64,000 bases of DNA from Micromonospora citrea. GTDB taxonomy: Bacteria; Actinomycetota; Actinomycetes; Mycobacteriales; Micromonosporaceae. Below the pieces are notes generated by a model, which ran no database searches, was not told the DNA's origin, and saw nothing but the letters and a program-made list of their open reading frames with translations. Position numbers and translations under genes: made by a program. Position 1 is the first letter of the stretch; each line of letters begins with the position of its first letter. Where the stretch lies: contig NZ_FMHZ01000002.1 of assembly GCF_900090315.1 (NCBI RefSeq), forward strand, positions 2,706,501 to 2,770,500, read 5' to 3'. Shown here piece by piece: positions 1 through 8,995 of the stretch.

Positions 1-164
1 CGGTCGAGGTGGCCCCGCGCCGCGAGGGCGACCCCGCCGAGCTGGTCGCCTCGTCGGCGCTGGCCCGCGAGGAGCTGGGCTGGGTGCCGCGAAAGCCGAC
101 CCTGCACGACATGGTCGGCGACGCCTGGGCCTTCTACCGCACGCACGTCCTGGAACGCCGGTGA
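1..164 (+). CDS. galE: UDP-glucose 4-epimerase, C-terminal end (partial)
   Basis: The window opens inside this gene: only the last 53 codons are present, read from base 3. The tail contains [10 protein letters not shown] followed by an ELGWVPR-type ending, the pattern of the GalE C-terminus, where the GDP segment helps hold the nucleotide sugar. GalE interconverts UDP-galactose and UDP-glucose in the Leloir pathway. Its TGA overlaps the galK start in a GTGA at 161-164, so the two are probably translationally coupled. The assignment rests on a short tail plus the galK neighbour; another sugar-nucleotide epimerase of the same fold is possible. Confidence 0.8.
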   Translation, partial: VEVAPRREGDPAELVASSALAREELGWVPRKPTLHDMVGDAWAFYRTHVLERR

Positions 165-1348
165 CCGACCTCGCGCGCCCCGGGAGGCCGGCGACCGACG
201 TCGCGGCCCGCGCCACCGCCGGCTTCCGCTCGGCGTACGGCGGGGAGCCCGCCGGCCGCTGGGCGGCTCCCGGCCGGGCCAACCTGATCGGCGAGCACAC
301 CGACTACAACGACGGCTTCGTGCTCCCCTTCGCCCTGCCGCTGCGCACCGTGGCAGCCGCCGCGGGTCGGCCCGGGCAGCGCTGGACGGTCTGGTCCGAG
401 CTGTCCGGCGAGACGATCGACTTCGGCGCCGACGAGGTCGCCGCGCCCGGCCGGGTCACCGGTTGGGGCGCGTACGTGGCCGGGGTGGTCTGGGCGCTGC
501 GGGAGGCCGGGCACGCGGTGCCCGGCGCCCGGCTGGCCATCGCCTCCGACGTGCCGCTCGGCTCCGGCCTGTCCTCCTCGGCGGCGCTGGAGGCCGCCGT
601 GCTGGCCGCCCTGGTCGACCTCGGCGGGCTGGACCTGCCCCCCGAGCGGCAGCCCCGGTTGGCCCAGCGCGCCGAGAACGCCTACGTCGGCGCGCCGACC
701 GGGATCATGGACCAGTCGGCCGTGATCCGCTGCCGCGCCGGCCACGCGCTCTTCCTGGACTGCCGCGACGAGTCGGTCGAGCACGTCCCGTTCGACCTGG
801 ACGCCGCCGGCCTGGCCGTGCTGGTGGTCGACAGCCGGGCCCCGCACCGGCACGCCGACGGCGAATACTCCGCCCGCCGCGCCTCCTGCGAGGCGGCGGC
901 CGGGCTGCTCGGCGTGCCCGCCCTGCGCGACGTACCCGTCGACGGGCTGCCCGACGCGCTGGCCCGGCTCGACGACGCGGAGACCCGCCGCCGGGTGCGG
1001 CACGTGGTCACCGAGGACCAGCGGGTGCTCGACACCGTCGCCCTGCTGCGCGCCGGCAGCGTACGCGAGATCGGCCCGCTGCTCACCGCCTCGCACGCCT
1101 CGATGCGCGACGACTTCGAGATCACCGTGCCGGAGGTCGACACGGCCGTCGAGGCGGCCCTGTCGGCCGGTGCGCTCGGCGCGCGGATGACCGGCGGCGG
1201 CTTCGGCGGCTGCGTCCTCGCCCTGGTCGACGCCGGCCGCGCCGAGACGGTCGCCGCCGCCGTCACGGCCGCGTACGCCGAACGCGGCTTCGCCGCGCCC
1301 GGCCACGTCACCGTCCTGCCCGGCCCGGGGGCGACCCGGCTCGACTGA
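161..1348 (+). CDS. galK: Galactokinase
   Basis: Phosphorylates galactose at C1 with ATP, the first committed Leloir step, in the cytoplasm. The 395-residue product shows the galactokinase signature [15 protein letters not shown] at residues 38-52, the GHMP-kinase glycine loop PLGSGLSSS at 132-140, the conserved Asp of GIMDQSA near residue 184, and the third GHMP motif MTGGGFGG at 343-350. Length and motif order are normal for the family. The GTG start overlaps the galE stop by four bases and has no separate strong ribosome site, consistent with coupling to galE. Confidence 0.96.
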   Translation: MTDLARPGRPATDVAARATAGFRSAYGGEPAGRWAAPGRANLIGEHTDYNDGFVLPFALPLRTVAAAAGRPGQRWTVWSELSGETIDFGADEVAAPGRVTGWGAYVAGVVWALREAGHAVPGARLAIASDVPLGSGLSSSAALEAAVLAALVDLGGLDLPPERQPRLAQRAENAYVGAPTGIMDQSAVIRCRAGHALFLDCRDESVEHVPFDLDAAGLAVLVVDSRAPHRHADGEYSARRASCEAAAGLLGVPALRDVPVDGLPDALARLDDAETRRRVRHVVTEDQRVLDTVALLRAGSVREIGPLLTASHASMRDDFEITVPEVDTAVEAALSAGALGARMTGGGFGGCVLALVDAGRAETVAAAVTAAYAERGFAAPGHVTVLPGPGATRLD

Positions 1349-1583
1349 GCGCACGACCGGCAGGCACCCACGCGGGCAACGCCGTGGGGTCCCGGGGCGA
1401 CCACGGCTTCCCACAGCGGAACCCCGTGCGGGCGGTGCCGGGGCGGCCACGGCGTCCCGGCGGGCGAGCCCCGCCGGCGGCGGCTGCCGGCCCCGCACCC
1501 GCTCCGCACCAGCCTGACCGTCCGGTCACGACGGTCGGTAGGGTGTTGTGCCCGCCGAGGATCCCAACGGGGAGGGAGACGAC

Positions 1584-2726
1584 GTGAGCGATGCCGGAAT
1601 CGTGGCGCAGGAGCGGGCGCTGGCCCTCAACGGCGTCGGGCGACACGCCGAGGCGGCGCAGGTGCTGCGCGACGCGCTGGCCGAGCAGCCCGACCACGTC
1701 GGGTTGCTGGTCGCGCTGGCCCGCTGCCACCGGTCGATGGGCCAACTGGCGTCGGCCATGCGCCTGGTCGACCAGGCCCTCGGCGTCGCCCGCGCCCAGG
1801 AGCACCTGCTCGCCGAGAAGGCCCGGATCCTGCTGGCAGCCGGGCAGGCCGGATACGCGGCGGCCGCCGCCCAGCGCGCCCTGGCGCTCGCGCCGCAGTC
1901 GTGGGAGGCCCACGCGCTCTTCGCCGAGGCGCTGCTGACCATGGGCAACCCCACCCGCGTCGTGGTCGCCCGCCGGCACGCCGACACCGCACGGCAGATC
2001 CGCCGCGACATCCCCGACGTGCACCTGCTGGACGCCCGGATCCACCTGCGGATGGGCCGGCTCCGCGCGGCGCGGGAGGCGTGCCGGCAGGCACTCGTCC
2101 TGGACCCGGCCCACGAGCCGGCCCTGGCCCTGATGGCGCGGATGGACGCGTCGCGGGACCGGGTCGGCCGCGCCGCCCGGGGATACTCCGACGCCCTGAC
2201 CGCCGACCCGCAGGCCCACGGGTCCGCCGTGGCGCACGAGGCGGTCACCGCGGCCCTGTGCTGGCGGCTGTTCGACGCGGCGGCGCTGGCCGGCGTCGGC
2301 CACTGGGCGTTGTTCGCGCTGGTCGACGCCGGGCGGCCCGGACGGCTCGCCGTCGCAGCGGCCCTCCTGACGGTCGTCGCCGGGGCGATCCTGCCGGTCT
2401 GGCGCCGGCAGCCGCCCGCGGTCCGGCTCCAGCTCCGCCGCCAGCTCGGCTCGGCGTCCGTCGTGCTGTGCCTGGCGCTCACCGCGGTGGCGCTGGCCGG
2501 GCTGGTCGTCAGCGGCCTCGCCCCCGGCAGGGACACCCCCGCCGGCGGGATGGCCGCGCTGCTGCTGGTCCCGGCCGCCGCGATCCTCGCCTTCCGCGTC
2601 TGGCGGCAGCTCAAGCGCAGGGCCGTCCCGATGGTCCGCTGGGTCGGCTACCGGATCTGGACCCGCCTCGTGGCCCGCGCGAACGCACCGGCGCCGGCCG
2701 CCGACGCGGCACCGCCGACCGTGTAG
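1584..2726 (+). CDS. TPR-repeat protein with C-terminal membrane segments
   Basis: About the first 215 of 380 residues are Ala/Leu-rich helical pairs spaced like tetratricopeptide repeats (for example [20 protein letters not shown] and [16 protein letters not shown]), a scaffold for protein contacts. The last third has about four hydrophobic segments and ends in a basic and then a Pro/Ala-rich tail, so the TPR region is probably membrane anchored. The GTG at 1584 is chosen because GGAGGGAG (1571-1578) lies five bases upstream; the frame is open further upstream but has no ribosome site there. Partner and function are unknown. It is convergent with cysN. Confidence 0.8.
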   Translation: MSDAGIVAQERALALNGVGRHAEAAQVLRDALAEQPDHVGLLVALARCHRSMGQLASAMRLVDQALGVARAQEHLLAEKARILLAAGQAGYAAAAAQRALALAPQSWEAHALFAEALLTMGNPTRVVVARRHADTARQIRRDIPDVHLLDARIHLRMGRLRAAREACRQALVLDPAHEPALALMARMDASRDRVGRAARGYSDALTADPQAHGSAVAHEAVTAALCWRLFDAAALAGVGHWALFALVDAGRPGRLAVAAALLTVVAGAILPVWRRQPPAVRLQLRRQLGSASVVLCLALTAVALAGLVVSGLAPGRDTPAGGMAALLLVPAAAILAFRVWRQLKRRAVPMVRWVGYRIWTRLVARANAPAPAADAAPPTV

Positions 2727-2750
2727 GCGGAAGGCGGTCGGCCCGATGGG

Positions 2751-2779
2751 CGACGGGCGGGCGTCGGGCCCGCCCGTCG
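2751..2779. terminator. Hairpin between convergent genes
   Basis: Perfect 12-base inverted repeat (2751-2762 and 2768-2779) with a five-base loop, in the 60-base gap between the TPR gene and cysN, which end toward each other. Probably a bidirectional terminator; no clear U tract. Confidence 0.6.
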
Positions 2780-2786
2780 GTGCGGC

Positions 2787-4112
2787 TCACTGCGCCTCGA
2801 CGATCATCCCCGCGCCGACCGTACGGTTGGTGGTCTCGTCGATGATCACGAATCCGCCGGTGGTGCGGTTACGGCGGTACTCGTCCGCGAGCAACGGCAC
2901 GGTGGTCCGCAGCCGCACCCGACCGATCTCGTTGAGCCTCAGCTCGCCGGCCGACTCGTCCCGGTGCAGCGAGTTGATGTCCAGCCGGTAGTGCAGGCCG
3001 CGCACGATGGCCCGCGCCGAGCGGGTGGTGTGCTTGACGGCGTACCTGCCGCCGACCTGGAGCGGGCGGGTCTCGTCCATCCAGCACACCATCGCCTCGA
3101 TGTCCTGCGCCACCGCCGGGGCGTTGTTCGGCCGGCAGATCATGTCGCCCCGGGAGATGTCGATCTCGTCCGCCAGGCGTACGGTGACCGACATCGGCGG
3201 GAACGCCTCCGCGACCGGCCCGTCGGCGGTCTCCACGGCGGAGATCCGGCTGGTGAAGCCGGACGGCAGCACCATCACCTCGTCGCCCGGCTTGAGCACC
3301 CCGGAGGCCACCTGGCCGGCGTAGCCGCGGTAGTCGGTGACGGTGGTGGACTGCGGCCGGATCACGTACTGCACGGGGAACCGGACGTCGACCAGGTTAC
3401 GGTCGCTGGCGATGTGCACCCGCTCCAGGTGGTGCAGCAGCGACGGCCCCTCGTACCAGGGCATGTTCTCCGACCGGCTGACGATGTTGTCGCCCTTGAG
3501 CGCGGAGATCGGCACCACGGTCAGGTCGGGCGCGTCGAGCTTCGCGGCGAACGCGGTGAACTCGTCCGCGATCCGCTCGAAGACGTCCTGCGAGTAGTCG
3601 ACCAGGTCCATCTTGTTGACGCAGAGGACCAGGTGCGGCACCCGCAGCAGCGAACAGAGGAACGCGTGCCGCCGGGACTGCTCGACCAGCCCCTTGCGGG
3701 CGTCCACCAGGATCAGCGCCAGGTCGGCCGTCGACGCCCCGGTGACCATGTTCCGGGTGTACTGGATGTGCCCCGGCGTGTCCGCGATGATGAACTTCCG
3801 CCGGGGGGTGGCGAAGTAACGGTAGGCCACGTCGATGGTGATGCCCTGCTCCCGCTCGGCCCGCAGGCCGTCGGTGAGCAGCGCCAGGTTCGTGTACTCG
3901 TCGCCCCGCGCCGCGCTGACCGCCTCGACGGCGGCGAGCTGGTCGGTGAAGAGCGACTTCGTGTCGTAGAGCAGCCGGCCGATCAGTGTCGACTTGCCGT
4001 CGTCCACGCTGCCGGCGGTGGCGAACCGCAGCAGGTCCATCGGCCGGGCGTCCGGCACGGCCCGGGTGTCCGCCGGATTCGCGCCGGCCGGCGGGACGGT
4101 CTCGGTGGTCAT
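2787..4112 (-). CDS. cysN: Sulfate adenylyltransferase subunit 1 (GTPase)
   Basis: GTP-hydrolysing subunit that drives ATP sulfurylase (sulfate + ATP to adenosine phosphosulfate) together with CysD. The 441 residues show a translation-factor GTPase: P-loop GSVDDGKST at 34-42, DTPGHIQYTRNM (G3), and NKMDLVDY (G4), followed by beta-barrel domains. The length corresponds to CysN alone; there is no fused APS kinase (CysC) domain, and no cysC gene is seen nearby. It follows cysD on the same strand, with its ATG sharing one base with the cysD TGA, so translation is coupled. Confidence 0.95.
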   Translation of the reverse strand: MTTETVPPAGANPADTRAVPDARPMDLLRFATAGSVDDGKSTLIGRLLYDTKSLFTDQLAAVEAVSAARGDEYTNLALLTDGLRAEREQGITIDVAYRYFATPRRKFIIADTPGHIQYTRNMVTGASTADLALILVDARKGLVEQSRRHAFLCSLLRVPHLVLCVNKMDLVDYSQDVFERIADEFTAFAAKLDAPDLTVVPISALKGDNIVSRSENMPWYEGPSLLHHLERVHIASDRNLVDVRFPVQYVIRPQSTTVTDYRGYAGQVASGVLKPGDEVMVLPSGFTSRISAVETADGPVAEAFPPMSVTVRLADEIDISRGDMICRPNNAPAVAQDIEAMVCWMDETRPLQVGGRYAVKHTTRSARAIVRGLHYRLDINSLHRDESAGELRLNEIGRVRLRTTVPLLADEYRRNRTTGGFVIIDETTNRTVGAGMIVEAQ

Positions 4113-5023
4113 CAGAAGTAGCCCTCCCGCTTGCGGTCCTCCATGGCGGCCTCGCTGACCCGGTCGTCGCCGCGGGTCGCGCCGCGCTCGGTGATCCGGG
4201 TGGCCGCCACCTCCTCGATGACCTTCTCCACCGTGTCGGCGTCGGAGCGGACCGCCGCGGTGCAGGACGCGTCACCCACCGTGCGGTAGCGCACCCGCGC
4301 CTTGAACCGCTCCTCGCCCGCCCGGGGCCGGAAGAACTCGTTGACCGCGTACAGCATGCCGTCGCGCTCGACCACCTCGCGCTCGTGCGCGTAGTAGATC
4401 GACGGCAGGGCGATCCGCTCGCGGGCGATGTAGTGCCAGACGTCCAGCTCGGTCCAGTTGGACAGCGGGAAGACCCGGATCGACTCGCCCGGGTGGTGCC
4501 GGCCGTTGTAGAGCGACCACAGCTCGGGACGCTGGTTCTTCGGGTCCCACTGGCCGAACTCGTCGCGGAAGCTGAACACCCGCTCCTTGGCGCGGGCCTT
4601 CTCCTCGTCGCGGCGGGCGCCGCCGAACAGCGCGTCGAACCGGTGCTTCTCCACCGCGTCCAGCAGCACCGGCGTCTGGATCCGGTTGCGCATCCCGTCG
4701 CCCGACTCCCGCACCAGCCCGCTGGCCAGGGCCTCCGGGACGCTCGCCACCACCAGCTGCAGCCCCAGCTCGGCGACCCGCTGGTCCCGGTATTCCAGCA
4801 CCTCGGGGAAGTTGTGGCCGGTGTCCACGTGCATGACCGGGAACGGGATGTTGGCCGGGGCGAACGCCTTCTGGGCCAGCCGGAGCATCACGATCGAGTC
4901 CTTGCCGCCCGAGAAGAGCAGCACCGGCCGCTCCATCTCGGCGACCACCTCGCGCATCACGAAGATGCTCTCGGCCTCCAGCGCGTCGAGGTGGGACACC
5001 TGGTAGGCGGCGGGGGCGGTCAT
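4112..5023 (-). CDS. cysD: Sulfate adenylyltransferase subunit 2
   Basis: Catalytic subunit of ATP sulfurylase, a PP-loop ATP pyrophosphatase. The product contains SHLDALEAESI near the N-terminus, the PP-loop LLFSGGKDSIVM, HVDTGHNFPEV, the NRIQTPVLL segment, and FGGARRDEEKARAKER, all typical of CysD. I use the ATG at 5023 (303 residues, close to the 302 of E. coli CysD); an in-frame ATG at 5083 would add 20 unconserved residues and neither has a strong ribosome site. Middle gene of a cysQ-cysD-cysN run. Confidence 0.94.
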   Translation of the reverse strand: MTAPAAYQVSHLDALEAESIFVMREVVAEMERPVLLFSGGKDSIVMLRLAQKAFAPANIPFPVMHVDTGHNFPEVLEYRDQRVAELGLQLVVASVPEALASGLVRESGDGMRNRIQTPVLLDAVEKHRFDALFGGARRDEEKARAKERVFSFRDEFGQWDPKNQRPELWSLYNGRHHPGESIRVFPLSNWTELDVWHYIARERIALPSIYYAHEREVVERDGMLYAVNEFFRPRAGEERFKARVRYRTVGDASCTAAVRSDADTVEKVIEEVAATRITERGATRGDDRVSEAAMEDRKREGYF

Positions 5024-5103
5024 GACACGGGCTCGCTTCGGTCGAATCCGCTCATCTGATTCCAGACCTTTCCGGTCGGACATGCCAAGAAGTGCCGATC
5101 AGG

Positions 5104-5937
5104 CTACCCGGAATGACGCTGCAGCGCTGCAAGCAACCGACTGGCGAGATCCTTGCGACAGACCAACAGATCCGGTAGACGTGGATCCGCCTCGTTGTAT
5201 TTCAGCGCAGAACCGTCGATCCGGGAAGCGTGCAGTCCGGTGGCCGTCGCCACAGCCACCGGTGCCGCCGAGTCCCACTCGTACTGCCCGCCCGCGTGGA
5301 TGTAGGCGTCCACCTCGCCGGTCACCACCGCGGCGATCTTGGCCCCGGCCGAGCCCATCGGCACCAGGTGCGCCCCGACGTCCTCGGCCAGGTCCGACAG
5401 GAACACCGGCGGCCGACTCCGGCTCGCCGCCAGGCGGATCGTCCGCCCACCTGGCGCCGTCGCCGCCTCCACCGTCATCGGCGGGTACGCCGGCGGATAG
5501 TCCGTGCCCAGCACCCGGTGCTGCGCCGGCAACGCCACCGCCCCCGCGACCAGGCCGTGCGGCGTCGGCGCCGTACGCGCCCAGAGCGCCACGTGCACCG
5601 CCCAGTCGGAGCGGCCCTCCTCGGCGAACTCGCGGGTGCCGTCCAGCGGGTCGACGATCCACACCCGGTCGGCGGTCAGCCGCGACACCGCCCCGGCGTT
5701 CACCTCCGCCGCCCACGCCAGCCGCGAGCCCTCGTCCTCCTCCGAGAGCACCGCGTCACCCGGCCGCCACCTCGCCAACTCGGTGCGGATCAGGTCGTGC
5801 GAGACCTTGTCCCCGGCCGACTTCAGCGCGCCCGCATCGGCGAAACCCATCTCGGCCCGCAGACCGAGCAGCGCCTGACCGGCCCTGGCCGCCAGCCACC
5901 GGGCGAACGCGCCGTCGATCATCGGAGGACTGCCCAT
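5104..5937 (-). CDS. cysQ: 3'(2'),5'-bisphosphate nucleotidase, CysQ-type
   Basis: Inositol-monophosphatase-family enzyme expected to hydrolyse 3'-phosphoadenosine 5'-phosphate (PAP) to AMP, relieving product inhibition in sulfate assimilation. The 277 residues carry the metal-binding motifs LSEEDEG (64-70), WIVDPLDGTREF (93-104) and WDSAAPVAV (from 221). The ATG at 5937 has GGGAG about seven bases upstream. It precedes cysD on the same strand, which supports the CysQ role over inositol monophosphatase or fructose bisphosphatase. The mycobacterial homologue also acts on other substrates, so specificity is inferred. Confidence 0.88.
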   Translation of the reverse strand: MGSPPMIDGAFARWLAARAGQALLGLRAEMGFADAGALKSAGDKVSHDLIRTELARWRPGDAVLSEEDEGSRLAWAAEVNAGAVSRLTADRVWIVDPLDGTREFAEEGRSDWAVHVALWARTAPTPHGLVAGAVALPAQHRVLGTDYPPAYPPMTVEAATAPGGRTIRLAASRSRPPVFLSDLAEDVGAHLVPMGSAGAKIAAVVTGEVDAYIHAGGQYEWDSAAPVAVATATGLHASRIDGSALKYNEADPRLPDLLVCRKDLASRLLAALQRHSG

Positions 5938-6049
5938 AACCCTGCTCCCGTCGCCTCGCACGCGCTGCGCGCCGGCACGCCGGGCCCCGCCGCCGGTCGC
6001 GCCGCGCCGAAAGGCGCAGACTACCGGCTCACCGCGGGCGATCGGGGGC

Positions 6050-6640
6050 TCACACCCCGTGGTAGAGGTTCTGCGTCGGCTCCACGCCCCTGGTGACCAC
6101 GGACTCCACCACGTCCGCCGCGCGGTCCACCAGGAACTCCAACTCCTTGCGCTCGACCGCGCCGAAATCCGACAGCACGTAGTCCGCCGGGTCCTGCCGG
6201 CCCGGCGGCCGGCCGATGCCGAACCGCACCCGGACGTACTCCTTCGTGCCCAACGACTTCGACATCGACCGCAGGCCGTTGTGCCCGCCCTCGCCGCCGC
6301 CGCACTTCACCCGAAGCTGGCCGTAGCCGATGTCCAGCTCGTCGTGCACCGCGATCACCCGGCCCGGCGGCACCTTGTGGAACTGGGCCAGGCCGGCCAC
6401 CGGCCCGCCGGAAAGGTTCATGTAGGTCAGCGGCTTGACCAGCACCAGCTTCGGCCCGCCGAACCCGAGCCGCCCCTCGGCGACCTCCGCCACCGCCCGC
6501 TTGTGCCGGCCGAACCTCGCGCCGAGCCGACCCGCCAGCAGGTCGGCCACCATGAAACCGACGTTGTGCCGGTTGCCGGCGTACCCCCGACCGGGGTTGC
6601 CCAGGCCGACCACCAGCCACGGCCCCGTCTCGTCCGTCAC
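6050..6640 (-). CDS. pth: Peptidyl-tRNA hydrolase
   Basis: Releases peptides from prematurely dropped peptidyl-tRNA so that the tRNA can be recharged. The 196-residue product has the GLGNPG motif (12-17), the catalytic His of RHNVGF at residue 25, the HDELD motif near 99-103 and GGHNGLRS at 118-125, all standard for bacterial Pth. The GTG at 6640 is preferred because GGGAGG lies upstream and it gives the normal family length; the frame is open further upstream. It lies just downstream of rplY on the same strand, a pairing that is common in actinobacteria. Confidence 0.96.
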   Translation of the reverse strand: MTDETGPWLVVGLGNPGRGYAGNRHNVGFMVADLLAGRLGARFGRHKRAVAEVAEGRLGFGGPKLVLVKPLTYMNLSGGPVAGLAQFHKVPPGRVIAVHDELDIGYGQLRVKCGGGEGGHNGLRSMSKSLGTKEYVRVRFGIGRPPGRQDPADYVLSDFGAVERKELEFLVDRAADVVESVVTRGVEPTQNLYHGV

Positions 6641-6746
6641 GCCCCGCCCCTCCCGCTGCTCGCCGAGCACCAGCCCGCCCGGACACCGATACGCCGACAG
6701 GCGCCCCCGACCGCGCGGGGACGCCTGTCGCAACGATGCGGACCGA

Positions 6747-7436
6747 TCAGGCCTCGGTCTTCGCCTCGGCGTTCTCCTCGCCCTCGGCGGCCGGAGCCTC
6801 GGCGCCCTCGGCGGTCTCCTCGCCGACCTCGGCCTCGGCCTCCTCGGCGGCCTCCTCGACCTCGGGGAGGGTGGCCTCGAGCTGCTCGGCGGTCGGCGCG
6901 GCGGTCACCGCGGCGACCGGCAGCTCCGGGTCGGCGGCCAGCTCGACGCCGGCCGGCAGCTCCACGTCACCGGCGGTGACCTGGGTGCCCGCCTCCAGGC
7001 CCTCGATCGACGCCTCCAGGTGATCCGGCACCTTGGTGGCGTCGGCGGTCACCGAGAGGGTGTCGTGGTCGTGCACGATCAGGGTGTCCTTCGCGGCCTC
7101 GCCGGTCAGCTGGACCGGGACCTCGACGGTGACCTTCTCGCCACGGCGGACCAGCAGCAGGTCCACGTGCTCGAAGGTGTCCTTGATCGGGTCACGCTGG
7201 ATCGCCTTCGGCAGCGCCAGCACCTGGGTGCCGTCGCTGACCTCGATCGCGAAGAGCTGGTTGGCGCCGCCCTTGCGAATCGCGGCCGCGAACTCGCGGG
7301 ACGGCAGCGCGATGTGCTTGGGCTTCTCGCCGTGGCCGTACAGCACGGCGGGCACCTTGCCGGCCCGGCGGGTACGACGGGCACCACCCTTGCCGAACTC
7401 GGTACGGGGCTCGGCGCTGATCTTTACCTCGGACAC
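6747..7436 (-). CDS. rplY: Large ribosomal subunit protein bL25, Ctc form
   Basis: Binds 5S rRNA in the 50S subunit. The 229 residues comprise an N-terminal L25 domain (roughly 1-95, starting [20 protein letters not shown]), a C-terminal beta domain of the Ctc/TL5 type (about 100-190), and a Glu/Ala-rich acidic tail of about 35 residues. The GTG at 7436 has AGGAG eight bases upstream and fits the family N-terminus. It is cotranscribed with pth in the order rplY-pth. The tail is low-complexity and likely disordered. Confidence 0.95.
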   Translation of the reverse strand: MSEVKISAEPRTEFGKGGARRTRRAGKVPAVLYGHGEKPKHIALPSREFAAAIRKGGANQLFAIEVSDGTQVLALPKAIQRDPIKDTFEHVDLLLVRRGEKVTVEVPVQLTGEAAKDTLIVHDHDTLSVTADATKVPDHLEASIEGLEAGTQVTAGDVELPAGVELAADPELPVAAVTAAPTAEQLEATLPEVEEAAEEAEAEVGEETAEGAEAPAAEGEENAEAKTEA

Positions 7437-7959
7437 GGGGAAACTCCTGATGCTTCGCGCGGCGGCTTGTCGACTGGCGGTGCTGGGGCGAGGGGCTCGC
7501 TGGGGCTCATGCGTCGAGAACGACTGCCCGGAGCACCGCGTCGATGACGGTGCCTCCGTGCGGCGCTTGACAGCGGCCCGCCGGGCACCCTCGCCGTGGC
7601 AACCGCACCAGTCTACCCGAGATGATTCCGAGCTTTCCGGCAGTCCCCTTATCACCGTTCCCGCCGGCCCGCAGGCCGATCCGGGCCGGCCGCTCCCCGG
7701 CTGGCCGCCCCGCTTCCGACGGGCTACCCCGTTCTCGGCGGGCCGCCCCAACTCCCCGGCTGGCCGCCCCGTTTCCGACGGGCTACCCCGTTCTCGGCGG
7801 GCCGCCCCGCTCCCGGCGGGCGACCGCCGGGAGCGCCCCGCCCGGCGACGGTCGCGCCGGGCGCCGGCACCGGGCAGGAAGGGCGTCGCCCGCCCGGCCC
7901 GGCGCCGTCAGGCCGTCAGCGCCCATCACCGCAGAGGGATGGTCAGCGGGCGGTCGTCG
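7437..7959. other. Long gap between prs and rplY
   Basis: 523 bases without a credible gene. The part next to rplY holds its ribosome site and probably its promoter (TAGACT on the minus strand at 7610-7615). The rest is very GC-rich and carries the 59-base tandem repeat listed separately. The open frames through it encode only Arg/Pro/Gly repeats. Confidence 0.5.
7693..7808. repeat. Tandem repeat, 59-base period, two copies
   Basis: A 57-base unit at 7693-7749 recurs at 7752-7808 with one C-to-T difference, and a degenerate partial third copy follows. It lies in the gap downstream of prs. The period is not a multiple of three and no gene covers it. Confidence 0.85.
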
Positions 7960-8940
7960 TCAGCTCAGGCCACCGAAGAGGGTGGTCACCGAGCCGTCGT
8001 CGAACACCTCGCGGATCGCCCGCGCCAGCAGCGGCGCGATCGACAGCACGGTGATCTTGTCGAGCTGCTTCTCCGGCGGCAGCGGCAGCGTGTTGGTCAC
8101 CACGACCTCGCTGATCGGGCTGTTCTTCAGCCGCTCCGTCGCCGGGTCGGAGAGCAGCGCGTGGGTGGAGGCGACGATCACGTCGGCCGCGCCGGACTCC
8201 CGGAGGATGTCCGCCGCCTTGGAGATCGTGCCGCCCGTGTCGATCATGTCGTCGACGATCAGGCAGACCCGCCCCTCGACCTCGCCGACCACCCGGTTCG
8301 CCACCACCTGGTTCGGCTTCAGCGGGTCCCGGGTCTTGTGGATGAACGCCAGCGGGCAGCCGCCCAGCCGGTCCGTCCACCGCTCGGCCACCCGCACCCG
8401 ACCCGAGTCCGGCGCGACCACCGTCATCGGCCGGCCCGCGTACTTGTGCTCGACGTACTCCGCGAGGATGTCCATCGCGAAGAGGTGGTCGACCGGGCCG
8501 TCGAAGAAGCCCTGGATCTGCGCGGTGTGCAGGTCGACGGTGAGGATGCGGTTCGCACCGGCCGTCTTCAGCAGGTCCGCCACCAGGCGCGCCGAGATCG
8601 GCTCCCGGCCGCGGTGCTTCTTGTCCTGCCGGGAGTACGGGTAGAACGGCAGGACCACGGTGATCCGCTTGGCCGAGCCACGCTTCAGCGCGTCGATCAT
8701 GATCAGGGTCTCCATGACCCAGGTGTTGACCCCGTGCGTCACGGACTGCACCACGAAGGCGTCCGAACCACGCACCGAGTCCTTGAACCGTACGAAGATC
8801 TCGCCGTTGGCGAACTCGTACGCGTCGGCCGGCGTCGGCGCGACGCCGAGCACCTCGCCGATCTCCTTGGCCAACTCCGGAAAGCCACGTCCGGAGAAGA
8901 GCATCAGGCTCTTGCGGTTTTCGGCGACGATGCTGCCCAT
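7960..8940 (-). CDS. prs: Ribose-phosphate pyrophosphokinase
   Basis: Makes PRPP from ribose 5-phosphate and ATP for nucleotide, histidine and tryptophan synthesis. The 326 residues are class I PRPP synthetase: FSGRGFPELAKEI at the N-terminus, NGEIFVRF, the flexible-loop region RQDKKHRGREPIS, DLHTAQIQGFFD, and the PRPP-binding loop VDDMIDTGGT at about residues 228-237. The ATG at 8940 gives the usual length. It follows glmU by 55 bases on the same strand; the glmU-prs pair is conserved in many Gram-positive bacteria. Confidence 0.96.
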   Translation of the reverse strand: MGSIVAENRKSLMLFSGRGFPELAKEIGEVLGVAPTPADAYEFANGEIFVRFKDSVRGSDAFVVQSVTHGVNTWVMETLIMIDALKRGSAKRITVVLPFYPYSRQDKKHRGREPISARLVADLLKTAGANRILTVDLHTAQIQGFFDGPVDHLFAMDILAEYVEHKYAGRPMTVVAPDSGRVRVAERWTDRLGGCPLAFIHKTRDPLKPNQVVANRVVGEVEGRVCLIVDDMIDTGGTISKAADILRESGAADVIVASTHALLSDPATERLKNSPISEVVVTNTLPLPPEKQLDKITVLSIAPLLARAIREVFDDGSVTTLFGGLS

Positions 8941-8995
8941 GGGCCCGTCTGCTCCCGTTGGTCGGTGGTACCCGGCGGTGGTGGTGGGCCGGGGA

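Noticed and set aside
1349..1583. Open frames between galK and the TPR gene
   Set aside because: No start with ribosome site and composition like the surrounding non-coding sequence.
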